64,000 bases of DNA from Hemibagrus wyckioides (GCF_019097595.1 NC_080729.1:3232917-3296916), one strand, 5' to 3'. Positions 42,101 through 57,000 are shown, numbered from the stretch's first letter. Made by a program: numbers and translations. Notes: generated by a model from the letters alone, not told the origin.

Positions 42101-45100
42101 ATCTCATTTCCTGTTTTCCTAGATTTATTCCAACTAACTTGGATGATATAATGACATGATCCTGTAATACTGTATGTTGCACTTTAAATATTTCTTAAAC
42201 TTAGTTATTAGATGTCACAGTCTTTTTATTTTGTTATCACTCCACCAAATACCCCAAATTTCACCACATAAATGGATTTGCATTATATTTGGTTTATATT
42301 TGGTTTTGTTCTGGTTTTACCCACTTCTCCTTTTATATCTTCCTGATTATCTCTCCTAAACCATTCTTTTGACGTCACAATTCTCGGATATCTAACATCG
42401 ACTTCAGCGAATTCGCGCTGATATCATCAGCATCAACCCCTTATGGCATCTGGCATAAAATGCAGCTACATTATTATGGTGGAAAAAATAACTTTCTGTG
42501 AATGTTGGAATTCGGTGTAATCAGGAATAACGAGCAGCATGTGGGAATCGTTAATCATTACTCAGCAAGAAGGAAACAAAAACAGGAAACACATACCATA
42601 TGAAAACAAAGCAGAGCTCATGTATGAACCACGTGATCATTAGTATTTATTCAAATTATGCTATTTTAAGTTATTCAGGACTGAATGCAAATAACTGCAG
42701 TGCCATTTTCCAGAGCGTTGCTGGATTATGATTGCTCATATGGTGGTAACATTTGGCCCTTATCCACAGTGACTTACATTTTATTTCATTTTATACAACT
42801 AAGCAATTGAGGGTTAAGGGCCTTGCTCAGGGGCCCAGCTTGGTGGACCTGGGGACTTTCAGATCAAAACCTTTTATCCTGCTTATACAACAACAATATG
42901 TGAACAAAAAAAAATTAAGCTGGTTAGAAATTACACATCAGACCTCCAAGTACTGGTAAGAAGGAGTTACCTCCTTGCACTAGTTATAAGTAACTAACTA
43001 TAAGTAAATAACTAGTTATAACGAGAACAATGTAGCCTTTTCTGATTTAGCTGTAAGTGATAACTTTTATGATGAAGGTCCACATCAATTAAAGTAACTG
43101 TAAATGGATAAATTATGACAGAGTATGAGGTGTTTTATGGTTTCTTGGCGACAAGCTGCCTGAAGAGAGGAAAAAAAGAGAGATGCTGGTGAGGGAATAA
43201 TGTTCGTGTTAAACGACAACAGAATAAACTTGTTCCACAACACTGCGATCGTTAGCGAATTGCTGTGTTATAAGAAACATAAAAAACGTTAGGACATGCT
43301 GTTATTAAAAAATAATCAATTCCAGGGTGGAAACAGGAAGGATTTCTGTTTTGTTTTACTATAATAGCATAACCTGTGTTTTATTCCTTATATATATTAT
43401 AATGACAGGGACTGCATATTGATTTAATATGGATTTCTGCAGAGATGTACACACCGATCAGAGAAAACATTAAAACCATTGTGTAGATCCTCCTTGTGCC
43501 ACTAAAATATCTCATCAAAGCACAGACTCCACAAGACCTCGGAAGGTGTGATGGTATCTGTGCCCAAGATGTTAGCAGCAGGTCCTGTAAGGTGTGAGGT
43601 TGGGACTCCACGGATTGGACTTGTTTGTCCAGCACATCCCACAGATGCTCCATCTGACTGAGATCTGGGGAATTTGTAAACCGAGTCAACACCTTGTCGT
43701 GTTCCTCAAACTGTTCCTGAACATGTTTTGCGGTGTGTCAGGGTGCATTATTATTATCCTGCTGAAAGAGGACACTGCTGTTAGGGAATACTGTTGACAT
43801 GAAGGGATGTGGTTGGTCTGTAGCAGTGTTTAGGTAGACTGTATTGCCAAAAGTTTTGGGACACATGCCTTTATCATGCACATGAATGTAATATGGAGTT
43901 GGCCCGCTCTTTGCAACTATAACAGCTTCAACTCTTCTGGGAAGGCTTTCCACAAGATTTAGGAGTGTGTTTATGGAAATTTTTGACCATTCCTCTCTAG
44001 AAGCGCATTTGTGAGGTCAGGTACTGATGTTGGATGAGAAGGTCTGGCTCACAGTCTCCACTCTAATTCATCCCAAAGATGTTCTATGGGGTTGAGGTCA
44101 GGACTCTGTGCAGGCCAGACAAGTTCCTCCACACCAAACTCACTCATCCACGTCTTTATGGACCTTGCTTTGGTCACTGGTGTGCAGTCATGTTGGAACA
44201 GGAAGGGGTCATCCCCAAACTGTTCACACAAAGTTGGGAGCATGAAATTGTCCAAAATGTCTTGGTATGAAGCTGAATCATTAAGAGTTCAGGTGCCAAG
44301 CCCAACCCCTGAAAAACAACACATGAATTCCATGATGATTCCAAGAGGTGTCCCAAATCTTTTGCCAATATAGTGTAGGAAGTACATGTTTAATCCAGGA
44401 TCCAAGGTTTCACAGCAGAACTGGTTTCCCAGAGCATCACACTGCCTCCGCCTTCTTCTCATAGTGCCTCCTGGTGCCATCTCCTCCTCAGGAACCCATG
44501 ACACTGTAACCAATTCAACTGTTGGCCTTTTGTGGACCACTTCTTGTAGGTTCTAACCACTGCATCCCAGGAACACCCTACAAGACCTGCTGTTTTTGGA
44601 GATGCACTGATCCGTATATTAAGGTCATCGATATTTAAAGCAAATCATCACCTGTCAACTAAAGCTGCATGAATATTAAAGCCACCGTATAAATGATTCA
44701 TGGTCATCTGTTCGAGGCAGCTCATTTTCCTCAAGAAAAAGAAAACTGGTCAATAGCTCTTTAGGGAACGTTCTGTAAGTTCCTGGAAAAGTCTGATGTC
44801 GGAGATATCACTGGAATTCCTCAGTGGAGCAGCTGAATCGCTCTCCCTGAGGAATGGATGTAATTGATGAGGGTATCATGTTGTCCAGAATTTCAACTCG
44901 CGTTTAAATAGCATGAGACGTCTTACAGGCTCTAAAAGCATTCGGATCATGGAGATATCTCTTTGGAATTTGAAATAGTTCGGAATTCATTTCATCTTAC
45001 CTCAACGGATGGAGTAAAGTGATAGCATGTGATATTAATGTTATACAAAATGATGTCAAGTCATACTAGAAGAAAATACTTTGGGGAAAAAAAGGGCAGA

Positions 45101-48100
45101 AATGAAACAACTTGTCCAGACTAGCAAATAAATAACAACATTTTTAAAAGCTTAAACACCTGAAGCTAACTCAGATACCAGTTATTGCATCAATATTATA
45201 TGATCTTATCACACAGTCTTACTGGAATGTAAACTACAATCCAAACATGTTTGTGTATACTGTTGCACATGACCTAGTTCTCATGAAAATCTCAGACTGG
45301 ACAGACGAGCTAGACAAAGTATCTGCTGCCATTACGGGTCATGTTGTTGGCATGATTTCGTCAGTCTGAAGTGCAGGAGTAAGAGATTGGGCGTGTTGTG
45401 TTGTTGTAGTGAGTGCTTTAGCTAAACACAGGATGGTGCATGCGATAGTACAGGCAGAGAAAATTAAAGGTTCTACAATCTCACAAGTGCAAAAAATTCC
45501 AAGAAGATATCGTAAGCGGAGTCATCAATCTCTTCACACGCACTGTGAAGTCCTGAAAGTGTTTCTCGGAAGATCTGAGTGTTTAGGATTTGCCTGAAAG
45601 TTATGACCAAATGGGAATCTACGGGATGAACAAATATCTGGAAGCTCACATTAGAACTCAGAACTCATAGTCAACCCTGACATGCAGTTTTATTAGGCCA
45701 CACTTTTGTCACCATGAACAGAAATCTGCTCAACTATACTAACTGTTTAGTTACACTGATCCCATGTCAGATGTTGCTTCAGATTCTCGTTCTTCACGGA
45801 CAGCATTGGAACGCTAATGCTGCTATAGACCAGGATATGTCCAAATGTGACAAATCTTGTGTCCTGATATGCTTTTCAGGTCACCACAGCTGTACAGAGT
45901 GATTATTTGAGTCATCAGAGCATCTCCTAAACTGCAGCTCTTTAGGGGTGTTCCCAGACTGCAGTGGTCAGTATCTATCAAAAGTGGTCCAAGGAAGGAG
46001 CATTGGTGACAGGGTCATGGGTGGTCAAGGCTCATTTATCCGATCCAACAGATGAGCTACTGTTCCTCAAATTGCTAAAGAAGTTAATGCTGGTTCTGAT
46101 AGAAAGGTGTCAGAATACACAATGACGGGCCAGGGCTGTTTTGGCAGCAAAAGGGGGACCAACACAATATTAGGCAGGTGGTCATGATGTTATGTCTGAC
46201 TGGTGTATATTTCATGCCATTGTGCTATAGAGTGTTTTTGTAGCACTTTTACTTTTTAAGTGTAATTCCTGATGAGTAATTCCATCAAAGTGCTAATACA
46301 AGTGGTTTAACTATAAAGTGCGAAGACACAAATTCCCCTGATTCCATGTAATAAAAGAAAAGCTAAACAAATAAATACAAGAATGGAATAAATGGACATG
46401 TTTAAACGACAGGCAGAAATAGTTTCTTTCCACCAAAACAAAATAAAACTAGGTATTTATCACAGTGACAGGTCAATCCCCAAAACAGTCATCTTTACTG
46501 ATCTGCTCTGACGGTTCCTTCTTGCTAACGTGGCAGTGGTGTGAGAACGCTCTCTGTTTTCACAAAGCTAAGTTATGACCAAAGAAAGCACTTTGTTCAT
46601 AAAATAAATGACTGTCTACTGTAAAGCTTCTGGGTAAAAAGTTCAGATGTGTCAGGACACGCGAGGGCTCGGCCTCTCTGAATTTATGACATGTTCCTGG
46701 ATCTAAGTGGCTCAACGTTTCGTAACACTTGTTTTCCAGTTCACTTTGTTGCACTGCGCTGATTCGACTTTATTTGCCTTCGGATTGCGGTGAGTGAACA
46801 CCGTTAAAGGCGATTCAACATCGAAGGTGTCGCGCACGGAACAATAAATTCAACAGAAAAGGTATTAATTCAACACTGCGAGGGGAAATTTAGCTTTTGC
46901 AGACTGAACTCAAATAAAGCTGATCAGATAAACACAAAAATGAACACCAAACTAGCTTGCTAACAACCTTAAGTAGCTTGCTAACAAACAAAACTAGCTT
47001 GTTGACAACTTAAACTAGCTTGCTGACAAACCAAAATAGCATGCTAGCTAAGGTCAGCTGAACCACAACATTTTCATGACATTCTCACACAAAAGAAAAT
47101 ATTAGTGCTGTGTTTCATCAAAGCTCAGAGTTATCTCAGTTCTTTTAATCTGGCTTCTGAACTAAACCAAAAGCCGAGAGCTAGCAAGAAGGGTGAAGTC
47201 ACTGCACTGATCACTAAAACAGCTCAGGTTAACTCTTTCAAAGACTTTTTCTTTATTAGAACGTGCTAAACTAACACCTACACATAGATAGCAGTTTCAG
47301 TAGCTCTTTTTTCATCTTGTTTTCTCTTAATTAGGTCATGTTTTGTCAATTCTCACCTGTTATAGCTAGCTAACTAGCACTAGCATGTACTTTATTTGAG
47401 ATACAAAATGGTAGGCTTGGGCTAAGGAATGCTCATGGATGATCAAGGCTTGCTAAATTTACTCAGATTTTTTTTAGATTTGTGCTCTTTTGGCTTGGGC
47501 TATCATTTTATAGGGTAAGTTTAACATAATTAGACAATTAGGAAGTTAGAAAAAACGCATAATGGACCTGGTTAGAGAAAGGCATGATGGGGCATGATGG
47601 TTAGAAAGCACCTCACAGCTATTTATCATCAGAATCAACATGAAGCCAGATACAGAAATATTTCCGTGTGCACTTTATGCTCCTACCTGAGTTTCTTATC
47701 AGCAGGTGTTGTAAATTCATAAAAGCTTCCATGTCAAAAAAGTATTATGACTTTTAATGTTTTGTGCGCTGCCAATAAGACCGGATTTTCAGAAAGACAT
47801 TCCTGAAAGGTCAAAAGCAAAGTAAAGCCAAATATTAATCTCTCAGTCTGTTTGTTGTAAATTTTCCTGCACCGATTCGCTTTGTTCCTTTTTTTGTTGA
47901 CGACTCAAAGAACGTCAATCGTTCAATAATATATAGGGCTTCATCCTCGGTAGAGTGCAGCACGACATTCCATTGATTCTTCATCTGCTTTTTCTATAGT
48001 TACCCTGAAGGGGGGCTGATTGTATTGTCAGCTCATCCCACCCCCACGTCTGCAACAAGCTTCTCTCCCATCACATCTGGCTAGTATCTCCAGAGGCTTT

Positions 48101-50262
48101 CGACATCAGGACAATAAATCCTTGCCACTTTCGCCCTGAAGCATCTAAATCCCTCAAACCCTGTTTGGAATGAGCTTTGAAAAGAACTCTCTCAGAGGCC
48201 TGGTTTACAGGCGAAGCTCGTCCCTTTCATCGAGAAGGAGCCGTGACCTGATTGACATGAAGTATCTCTGGACTGGGTTTGTAGGAAAAGGTTAAAGCTA
48301 GACGTGGACAGGGAGCCAAAAAAAGTTTACAAGACAGTCACGCTAATAATGAAAAGAAAGCACAGATTTATATAATAATGCGCTTTACACAATTTACACA
48401 GGAAAGTATTTCCATAGTAACAACCTACACAGGAAAGTGTTTCCATTGTAACAACTTACACAGGGATTTGTTCCCATGGTAACAACTTACAAAGAGGACG
48501 TGTCTCCATGGTAACAACTTGCACAGGAAAGTGTTTCCATAGTAGCAACTTACACAGGGATTTGTTTCCATAGTAACAGCTTAGTAACACAGGGATTTGT
48601 TTCCATAGCAACAACTTACACTGGGATGTGTTTCCATAGTAACAACTTACAAATATCCATGTAGCCATAGTAACAAATTACAAAAGGATGTGTTTCTATA
48701 GCAACAACTTACAAAGGGACATGTTGCCATACTTACAAGTTACACAGAAACTTGTTTCCATAGTAACAAAGTTTTCTCTATGGAGATGTTTCTGTAGTGT
48801 TTTTGTAACAAGTCTAACTTTTTCCGACATTTTTAAGACAAAGGATGGTTTATTTCTGCAGGAAACTATAAATGGATAAAAAGGTGCGTATTATACAGTA
48901 CATGGTTCTATACTAAATATTTAACAAATGAAGAAACACTTCAGTGTTTATTGTGAATAAAAAGAGGAGTAAACAATTCATGATTTGTTATTTGTGGCAC
49001 TTCACATGAAAGTTATTTAATATATATATATACACTATATTGCCAAAAGTATTCGCTCACCCATCCAAATAATCAGAATCAGGTGTTCCAATCACTTCCA
49101 TGGCCACAGGTGTATAAAATCAAGCACCTAGGCATGCAGACTGTTTTTACAAACATTTGTGAAAGAATGGGTCGCTCTCAGGAGCTCAGTGAATTCCAGC
49201 GTGGAACTGTGATAGGATGCCACCTGTGCAACAAATCCAGTCGTGAAATTTCCTCGCTCCTAAATATTCCACAGTCAACTGTCAGCTGTATTATAAGAAC
49301 GTGGAAGTGTTTGGGAACGACAGCAACTCAGCCACGAAGTGGTAGGTCACGTAAACTGACGGAGCGGGGTCAGCGGATGCTGAGGCGCATAGTGCGAAGA
49401 GGTCGCCAACTTTCTGCAGAGTCAATCGCTACAGACCTCCAAACTTCATGTGGCCTTCAGATTAGCTCAAGAACAGTGCGCAGAGAGCTTCATGGAATGG
49501 GTTTCCATGGCCGAGCAGCTGCATCCAAGCCATGATCATGAGAACGGCGAGGAATCAGCCCAGAATTACACTGGAGGATTTTGTCAGTGATCTCAAGGCA
49601 GCTGGGACCATAGTCACCAAGAAGACAATTGGTAACACACTACGCCGTGAAAGACTGAAATCCAGTAGCACCCGCAAGGCCCCCCTGCTAAAGAAAGCAC
49701 ATGTACAGGCTCATCTGAAGTTTGCCAGTGAACATCTGAATGATTCAGAGGAGAACTGGGTGAAAGTGTTGTGGTCAAATGAGACCAAAATCCAGCTCTT
49801 TGGCATCAACTCAACTCGCCGTGTTTGGAGGAGGAGGAATGCTGCCTATGACTCCAAGAAGACCATCCCCACTGTCAAACATGGAGGTGGAAACATTATG
49901 CTTTGGGAGTGTTCTTCTGCTAAGGGGACAGGACAACCGCACCGCATCAAAGGGACGATGGACGGAGCCATGTACCATCAAATCTTGAGTGAGAACCTCC
50001 TTCCCTCAGCCAGGGCATTGAAAATGGGAAAACGTAGATGGATATTCCAGCCTGACAATGACCCAAAACACACGGCCAAGGCAACAAAGAAGTGGTTCAA
50101 AAAGAAGCACATTAAGGTCCTGTAGTGGCCTAGCCAGTCTCCAGACCTTAATCCCATAGAAAATACATATGTGTTTTCTTCATTGGTAGGGGTTTAATAG
50201 AAGAATCCTGTGCTTGTGATTTCACCAATTCAATAAAAAAAAACCTCTGGAAGTTTGCAAAT

Positions 50263-50323
<61 letters not shown>

Positions 50324-50722
50324 CACACACAAAATTTGAATTTAAAAATGAATTTAAATGAACCAGCAAAAATCTATTTGAATATGCATTTGAATTGACG
50401 AGTAACACTGTAGATTTGCAAGTAGAGTCTGTGTGTGTGGTTAGTGAACGTGTTGCAGTTATGAAACAATGTTCTTCAAAGACTTCTTATATAAAAGAAA
50501 CAATTTTCGATGTATTCTCTGCCGCCCAGACATCCACTCTATGCACTCGTCTGTTTCAGAATTTAACTCATCTCTGGTTGGATTGGAGTGGATTGTGTCT
50601 TTAAAGCCAGGACTTCCACACTGACCCCGAGTAGCCATCTGTTGTTTGTGTAAGATTTATTAGACTAAAGTCATAAAGCAAGTCAGGTCTACACTGAAGT
50701 AAAAGCACATCATTTTCATATT

Positions 50723-50770
<48 letters not shown>

Positions 50771-50995
50771 ATTCTGAAACAGACGAGTGCATAGAGTGGA
50801 TGTCTGGGCGGCAGAACCTACATTGAGAATTGTTTCTTTTATATAAGAAATTTTTGAAGAACATTGTTTCATAACTGCAACACGTTCACTAACCACACAC
50901 ACAGACTCTACTTGCAAATCTACAGTGTTACTCTTCAATTCAAATGCATATTCAAATAGATTTTTGCTGGTTCATTTAAATTCATTTTTAAATTC

Positions 50996-51041
<46 letters not shown>

Positions 51042-54000
51042 AGTGTGTATTTGCAAACTTCCAGAGGTTTTTTTTTATTGAATTGGTGAAATCACAAGCA
51101 CAGGATTCTTCTATTAAACCCCTACCAATGAAGAAAACACATATGTAATGACTTTGTAGCAGAGCTGTACTCATGTTCCACACACACTTGAACGGAAGAG
51201 CGCTTTGGCTGAACGTGTGTTGTGATGACATCACGTGACACGACTCGGCCCAAAATCTGAAATATTTTAAGCTCCTCCAAATGTCTAGTCGTTGGCGTGC
51301 TTATTCTCTACCTCTACACTATCTCTACACATAAACAACCGAGCATCTGTGCAGATTCCTGCTGGGGAAGACATCTTACTTACCAAAAGCAGAAGTACTC
51401 GAGGTGAATTTAAAGTAAGCAGCTGCAACTGCGTGGTGTCATAAATCTCACCGCTTTGGAAAAACGACCTTTCCACTGGGAGGTCTGAGGTTAGACTCGT
51501 GTGTACAATTTATTAACCAGTACCACGTAACGATGCTTTCTTGGGAATGACATGAGTGCAGCAGAGTACATGTGAATACTGAACAGAATTTCATCGAACG
51601 TATGCATTCAAGCCACTGGACACTGACATATAAAGCAATTTCTAGATGAGAATCAGCATCTCAGCAATATCATCTTTCTTGCTGCTCCACAGATCCACTG
51701 CAGAGATGGATGGATGATTCAATGAATCTGTAGTGTAATTTGTGTTCCACTGATAACAAATACAGTGGAACCTCGGCATACGGGTTTAATTCGTTCTGTA
51801 GGTTGAGTTCTTAAGGCGAACGTTTGTATTGCGAAACAAATTTTCCCATAAGAAATAATGTAAATGCAGATAATCCGTTCCAGCCGCCCAAAAATATAAC
51901 CGATACGAAGTGTACGTAAATGGCTGCTTACAAAGAACTGACCCAAGCCAAGCATTCCATGTCAAGGGTCCTCACAGGAAGTCGTGCCACCAAACTTGGG
52001 CTAAATGTAGAACAGACCACCCACACCACCAATCTGTCAATGAAAAAAGTCCGAAAATTCACCTAGCTTTTGAGCCGAAGTCGAAGGCGACGTTGGTATT
52101 GCGGGTTGACTCTTTCCAAACAGCTTTCACTGACTGAAAAAAATTTGTAAACCTGTTTTGGTTGGCTTCCAGAGGTTTTTTTTTATTGAACTGGTGAAAT
52201 CACAAGCACAGGATTCTTCTATTAAACAAGCACAGGATTCTATTAGGCTTTCCACTGAAGCTAACAAGTTCTGAACGGCTCCCAGACATGGGTTTCAGTT
52301 TGTTTAGTTTTGTTTGTATACCGAAAATGCTTCGTATGTTGATGCAAATTTCCTTCAAAATTTCAATTCCTAAGGTGAAAAGGAGGCCATTCGTATGCCG
52401 AGGTTCCACTGTATGTATAGAAAGATAAAAGATATTTCAAATAAAGCATTAAACACTGGTCTAAATCTACAGCACATAGTCGTCTCATGATCAGGTTTTT
52501 CCATAAATTATCCAGGACAGCTCATAAAAAATGTCTAGTTTAGTTCCTTCTTTCAAGTCTGTTCATTTACCTTCCACACAAGGCTGATGTTTAGCAGGAA
52601 ATTCAAATTTCCTGAAGATCACATGAAGAAGAAAACGACCATCTCTCGTTCTTTTTCACAACAAATAACAGGTCCCAAATAACTGGCTGAAAGTGAAGTA
52701 TTCGTGTAAAGGAATAAAAGGTGCGGGCCAAATCACACGCTTACCCACGACCCTGTGAGATTTTTGAAATGTTTTATACAAATGTTTTCTTAGATTCGGT
52801 GTTGGAAATGAAAAGGTATACTTCTCAGTAAGATCACACCGGTATAAATGAATTCAGCGTGAAAGAATAGTGCCATATAGGTCTGTGAACACTACAAGCT
52901 TCACAAATATTCGCTACTCGGGAATGACGATGCAAATTTCTTCGGACGAAAACAGAAAGAATCTCAGTGAGGATTTCAAGGCTTTTAATTCAATTCAGTT
53001 TCAATTCATTCAAACCGTGTGCTCTTCTCTCCTTGACCTTTCCACTTTTTTTTGGTTAATAAAATCTGCACAACCAATTACGAATTCTTTTCGAAGTCTG
53101 AATGTAAAATTATGAGGAAATATTTGCTCACAAAATCGCTACAGCTTTCACTAAATTCAGCAATGACGTAAACCGTTGTTTTTTAAGCATTTTATCTATT
53201 ACAGTAAAGAAGTTACCTTCCCGGTCACTGACATGAGTAAAGTATTTGGGGCAGGGGATGGTGACCAGTTGTCCAACAGACGCCGACGGCCAACACGCAA
53301 AATCCCACTCACCGCTGCAGCCTGAGGAAAAAAATGGTAAAAAAAAAATTAATTACAAAAATAAAATAAAATTTCATTATAAACATATAAACTCAAAAAC
53401 CCTTCAGATTCAACTGTTCGTTTTCCTAAAAATAGAATCAAACAGAAAAATAAAAGAATAACAATAAAAATTAAATTTAACTGTACAGATAGGAAAGAGG
53501 AAATAGAAAATATAGAAAGTAAAAATATAAATACAAAAAGATCAGCCCAGAAAATTTGATCCACAACAACTGCACATTCTCGATTCTGATTGGTCAGAAG
53601 CTTTTCTACAACATCTATTTAATTTATATTTATGTTTATATTAATGCGCGCATTTACATGGTATGTTTGCATTCCAAATAATCCAAAAATAAATAATGAA
53701 ATGTAGTAATAATCATTCAAATAATACATTAATAACAGTGGTAATAATTTAGGAATACATTTAAGAAAGAAATGTTGTTTTATGGTACTGTTTTCTCTTG
53801 GGATATATTTGTTTAACATTTATTCCAGTATCAGTAAGTAAAAAAAATATATATATATATTTTTTACCTCCAGAAAGACTGACAAAAAACAGACTGGTGA
53901 ATGAAGTGAATGCTTATAAGTGCTGTACCATACGTGAGGATTTGTCTTGTGGTTGTTCCGCAACATTAAATGTCACTAAAAACGGATAAAATTATGGTGT

Positions 54001-57000
54001 AACTGTAATTGTTGACAAACCCTGCGTCCCAATTTAGTATTATCCGTACTGTTAGAGATTAGAATAAATGAGTCCTTAATCGCAGGATATTGAAACGAGT
54101 GTCCCTGAGGTACGAATTTCCAGGACATTTATAAAGTGTGGATTTGTGGACAGCTAATATTACCCACAGTTGTGCCAGATTTCTTCTTCTTCTCTCAGCT
54201 GTTTCCTGCTTCCTGGGGTCACCACAGTGGATCATTTGGTCCACATGTTTCGATTTAGCACAGGTTTTACGCTGGATGCTCTTCCTGACGCAACTCTCCC
54301 ATTTTATCTGGGCTTGGGAACGGCACTAAGAGTTAACTCTTCAGTGGCTGGGTGAGCACCCTGCCCAGGAACCCAACCCGGGCTGCAGCAATGAAAGCAT
54401 GGGATCCTGCCGTTGGACCACCAGGAAGCTCAGTTGTAAATAATATGCGAAAAAATAAAGAAATCAAGGAACTATAAAAAGCTGAAATGCAGCAGCGTTC
54501 TCTTCAGTGACATGACATATTTCAGTATGTCCCAGTACTCGCATACTCTTTTGCTACACACTCAAAAGTATGGCCTTTTGAGTGACATGAAGCATAAGTG
54601 AAATAAAACACCTCAGAACATGCAGTTCTTGGAAAGTACTTAACTTTGTTCAGGTAACAGTATCTCCTCTCCCTCTCACCCTCGCTCCGTCCCTGTTTAT
54701 ATTCCTGTAATGTGATGTCCCACTGTGTTCTCTTCCTTATTTTCACTCCACTCATCATTTAAGAAACAGTATACACAGCTCACACCAAACCCAAAGCAAT
54801 TATTTCAGAGCTTACTCACATACCCTCTCTACCTGACAGGGCGCCAGAACGATTTCTCCTACGTTACCCTGCGGGAATTCTGGCCTTTTTTATATTAAAG
54901 TTAGCGTTCCACTTAATCAACGCTAAACTTTAGACTGTCTCCACTTGTCATTGCTTCAGCTATTAAAAATGTAATCAGTAGATTAGTTACGTCTGGCTGA
55001 GAGAATGGACTCCACTTCATTCTGATTAGCTGCAGCTGAGAGACCGACAGGACATCTTCTATTAAATAGTCAACAAACCCAGATGTGCGTATAATTCACC
55101 GCTGCTTCCTATCCTCACGTCTACTTCACAATTACTGACACCAAGCATGCATAAGAGAACGGGATGTGATGCGGTAATATTTGGGGTTGTGTCAAAGGAT
55201 GGGAGATACACTATATTGCCAAAGGTTTTGGGACGTCTTCTTTTACACGCACATGAATGTAATATGGAGTTGTCCCGCCCTTTGCAGCTATAAAAGGTTA
55301 AACTCTTCTGGGAAGGCTTTCCACAAGGTTTAGGAGTGTGTTTATGGGAATTCTTGACCATTCCTCTAGAAGCGTATTTGTGAGGTCAGGTACTGATGTT
55401 GGATGAGAAGGTCTGGCTCACAGTCTCCACTCTAATTCATCCCAAAGGTGTTCTGTGGGGTTGAGGTCAGGACTCTGTGCAGGCCAGTCAAGTTCCTCCA
55501 CACCAAACTCACTCATCCATGTCTTTATGGACCTTGCTTTGGTCACTGATGTGCAGTCATGTTGGAACAGGAAGGGGTCATCCCCAAACTGTTCCCACAA
55601 AGAGCATGAAATTGTCCAAAATGTCTTGGTATGAAGCTGAAGCATTAAGAGTTCCTTTCACTGGAACTAAGGGGCCGAGCCCAACCCCTGAAAAACAACA
55701 CCTGAACTCACTGATTTGGAGGGGTGTCCCAAAAGTTTTGGCAATACAGTGTATTTAAGGAGTTGGGGAGGAACTGCATTAAGACTGACCCTTCTGGACA
55801 ATCTCAGTGGATAGATGGAAACCAGGAGAACCCGGAGGAAACATACAAACTCCACACACACAGAGCAAAGACGGGAATAATCAAATATTTATTTAACTAT
55901 ATTAAATATTGTGTGTTACATATCACCCAAACACGAGCGCTATTATAATGCGAAAGAGATAACCAACCTGATGTGACATTTTGCAGCTTGGCCAAGCACT
56001 CATCTCTCTCCATCTCCAGGTCTATCCTGATGTCGCACATCTCCACCGATAACATCTGGGCAAACAGATAAGACGAAGGTTGCGGTATTCTGTACGCATT
56101 TCAGCGATTCGCATTTTCATTGACATTCACAGAAAAGGTTACTGATGACATCATTTTGGACGACGTACAGCATTAATTCCCTGCTGAATGCTGAAGGGCT
56201 AGGAGTGCTTCTAGAAAGTTCTCTTTAATGAATAGCAATGAGAAAAATGAGTCGTTTATGCTAAAAGCTATCAACACACACACACACCTTTATACACAGA
56301 CAGCTGCATTCCTCATTTAAATTTATCATAAGTGTGTCTTCATGCTGTTTCCTCCGATACTGTAACCCTTTCAAAAGCAGTAACCCCCCCCTCTTTCTCT
56401 CTCTCTCGCGCTTTCTCGCTGTCTCTCTTCTCTTTCTCTCTCTCTTGCTCTCTCTCTTACTCTGTCTCTCTTTCGTTCTCTCTTTCCCTTTTGTATAATT
56501 TGTGCATTTGTGGTTAGTCTGTCTATTATTCTTCCTCTTCTCTTCCCAAAGCATTATGGGAAAACCATAACAGAGTAAATAACCCACCTCGTTCACATTC
56601 ATTACTCCCGGGACTCGATATAACGATATTATTGTCTCTGAATGATTTCACACTTCTATGATATCCAGTGACGTTTATTCCAATGATATAATATTACCAG
56701 ACCTGCCCATCTTTGTGTATTTTGTGTAAGAGCTCTGTATTTTAACATCGGCGCTTGCTAGGATGGGTTATCGCTCAAAAATACACCAGTTTCTCACCAG
56801 TAACAGGGAGATAAACAACACAGTAAACTGGTCTGATCCACAGAAGTGTTTTTAGGCAACTCTCTAGAATTAACTCACACTTCTAAAACCCCAGCCATCC
56901 TTCAATGCTTGCTTTTAGTTTTTTAAACATCTTCATTTCCGTTCGTTAATGTGTAATAAATCTATCGATCATTCGAGTTAGCAAAGATTAAACAAGTAAA

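Noticed and set aside
45409..45597. 62-codon open frame in vipr1 intron 3
   Set aside because: Some helix-turn-helix-like phrases ([16 protein letters not shown]) hint at transposon debris, but there are no termini and no extended match.
48402..48770. Possible CRISPR array
   Set aside because: Vertebrate genome, no unique spacers between repeats; it is a head-to-tail minisatellite.
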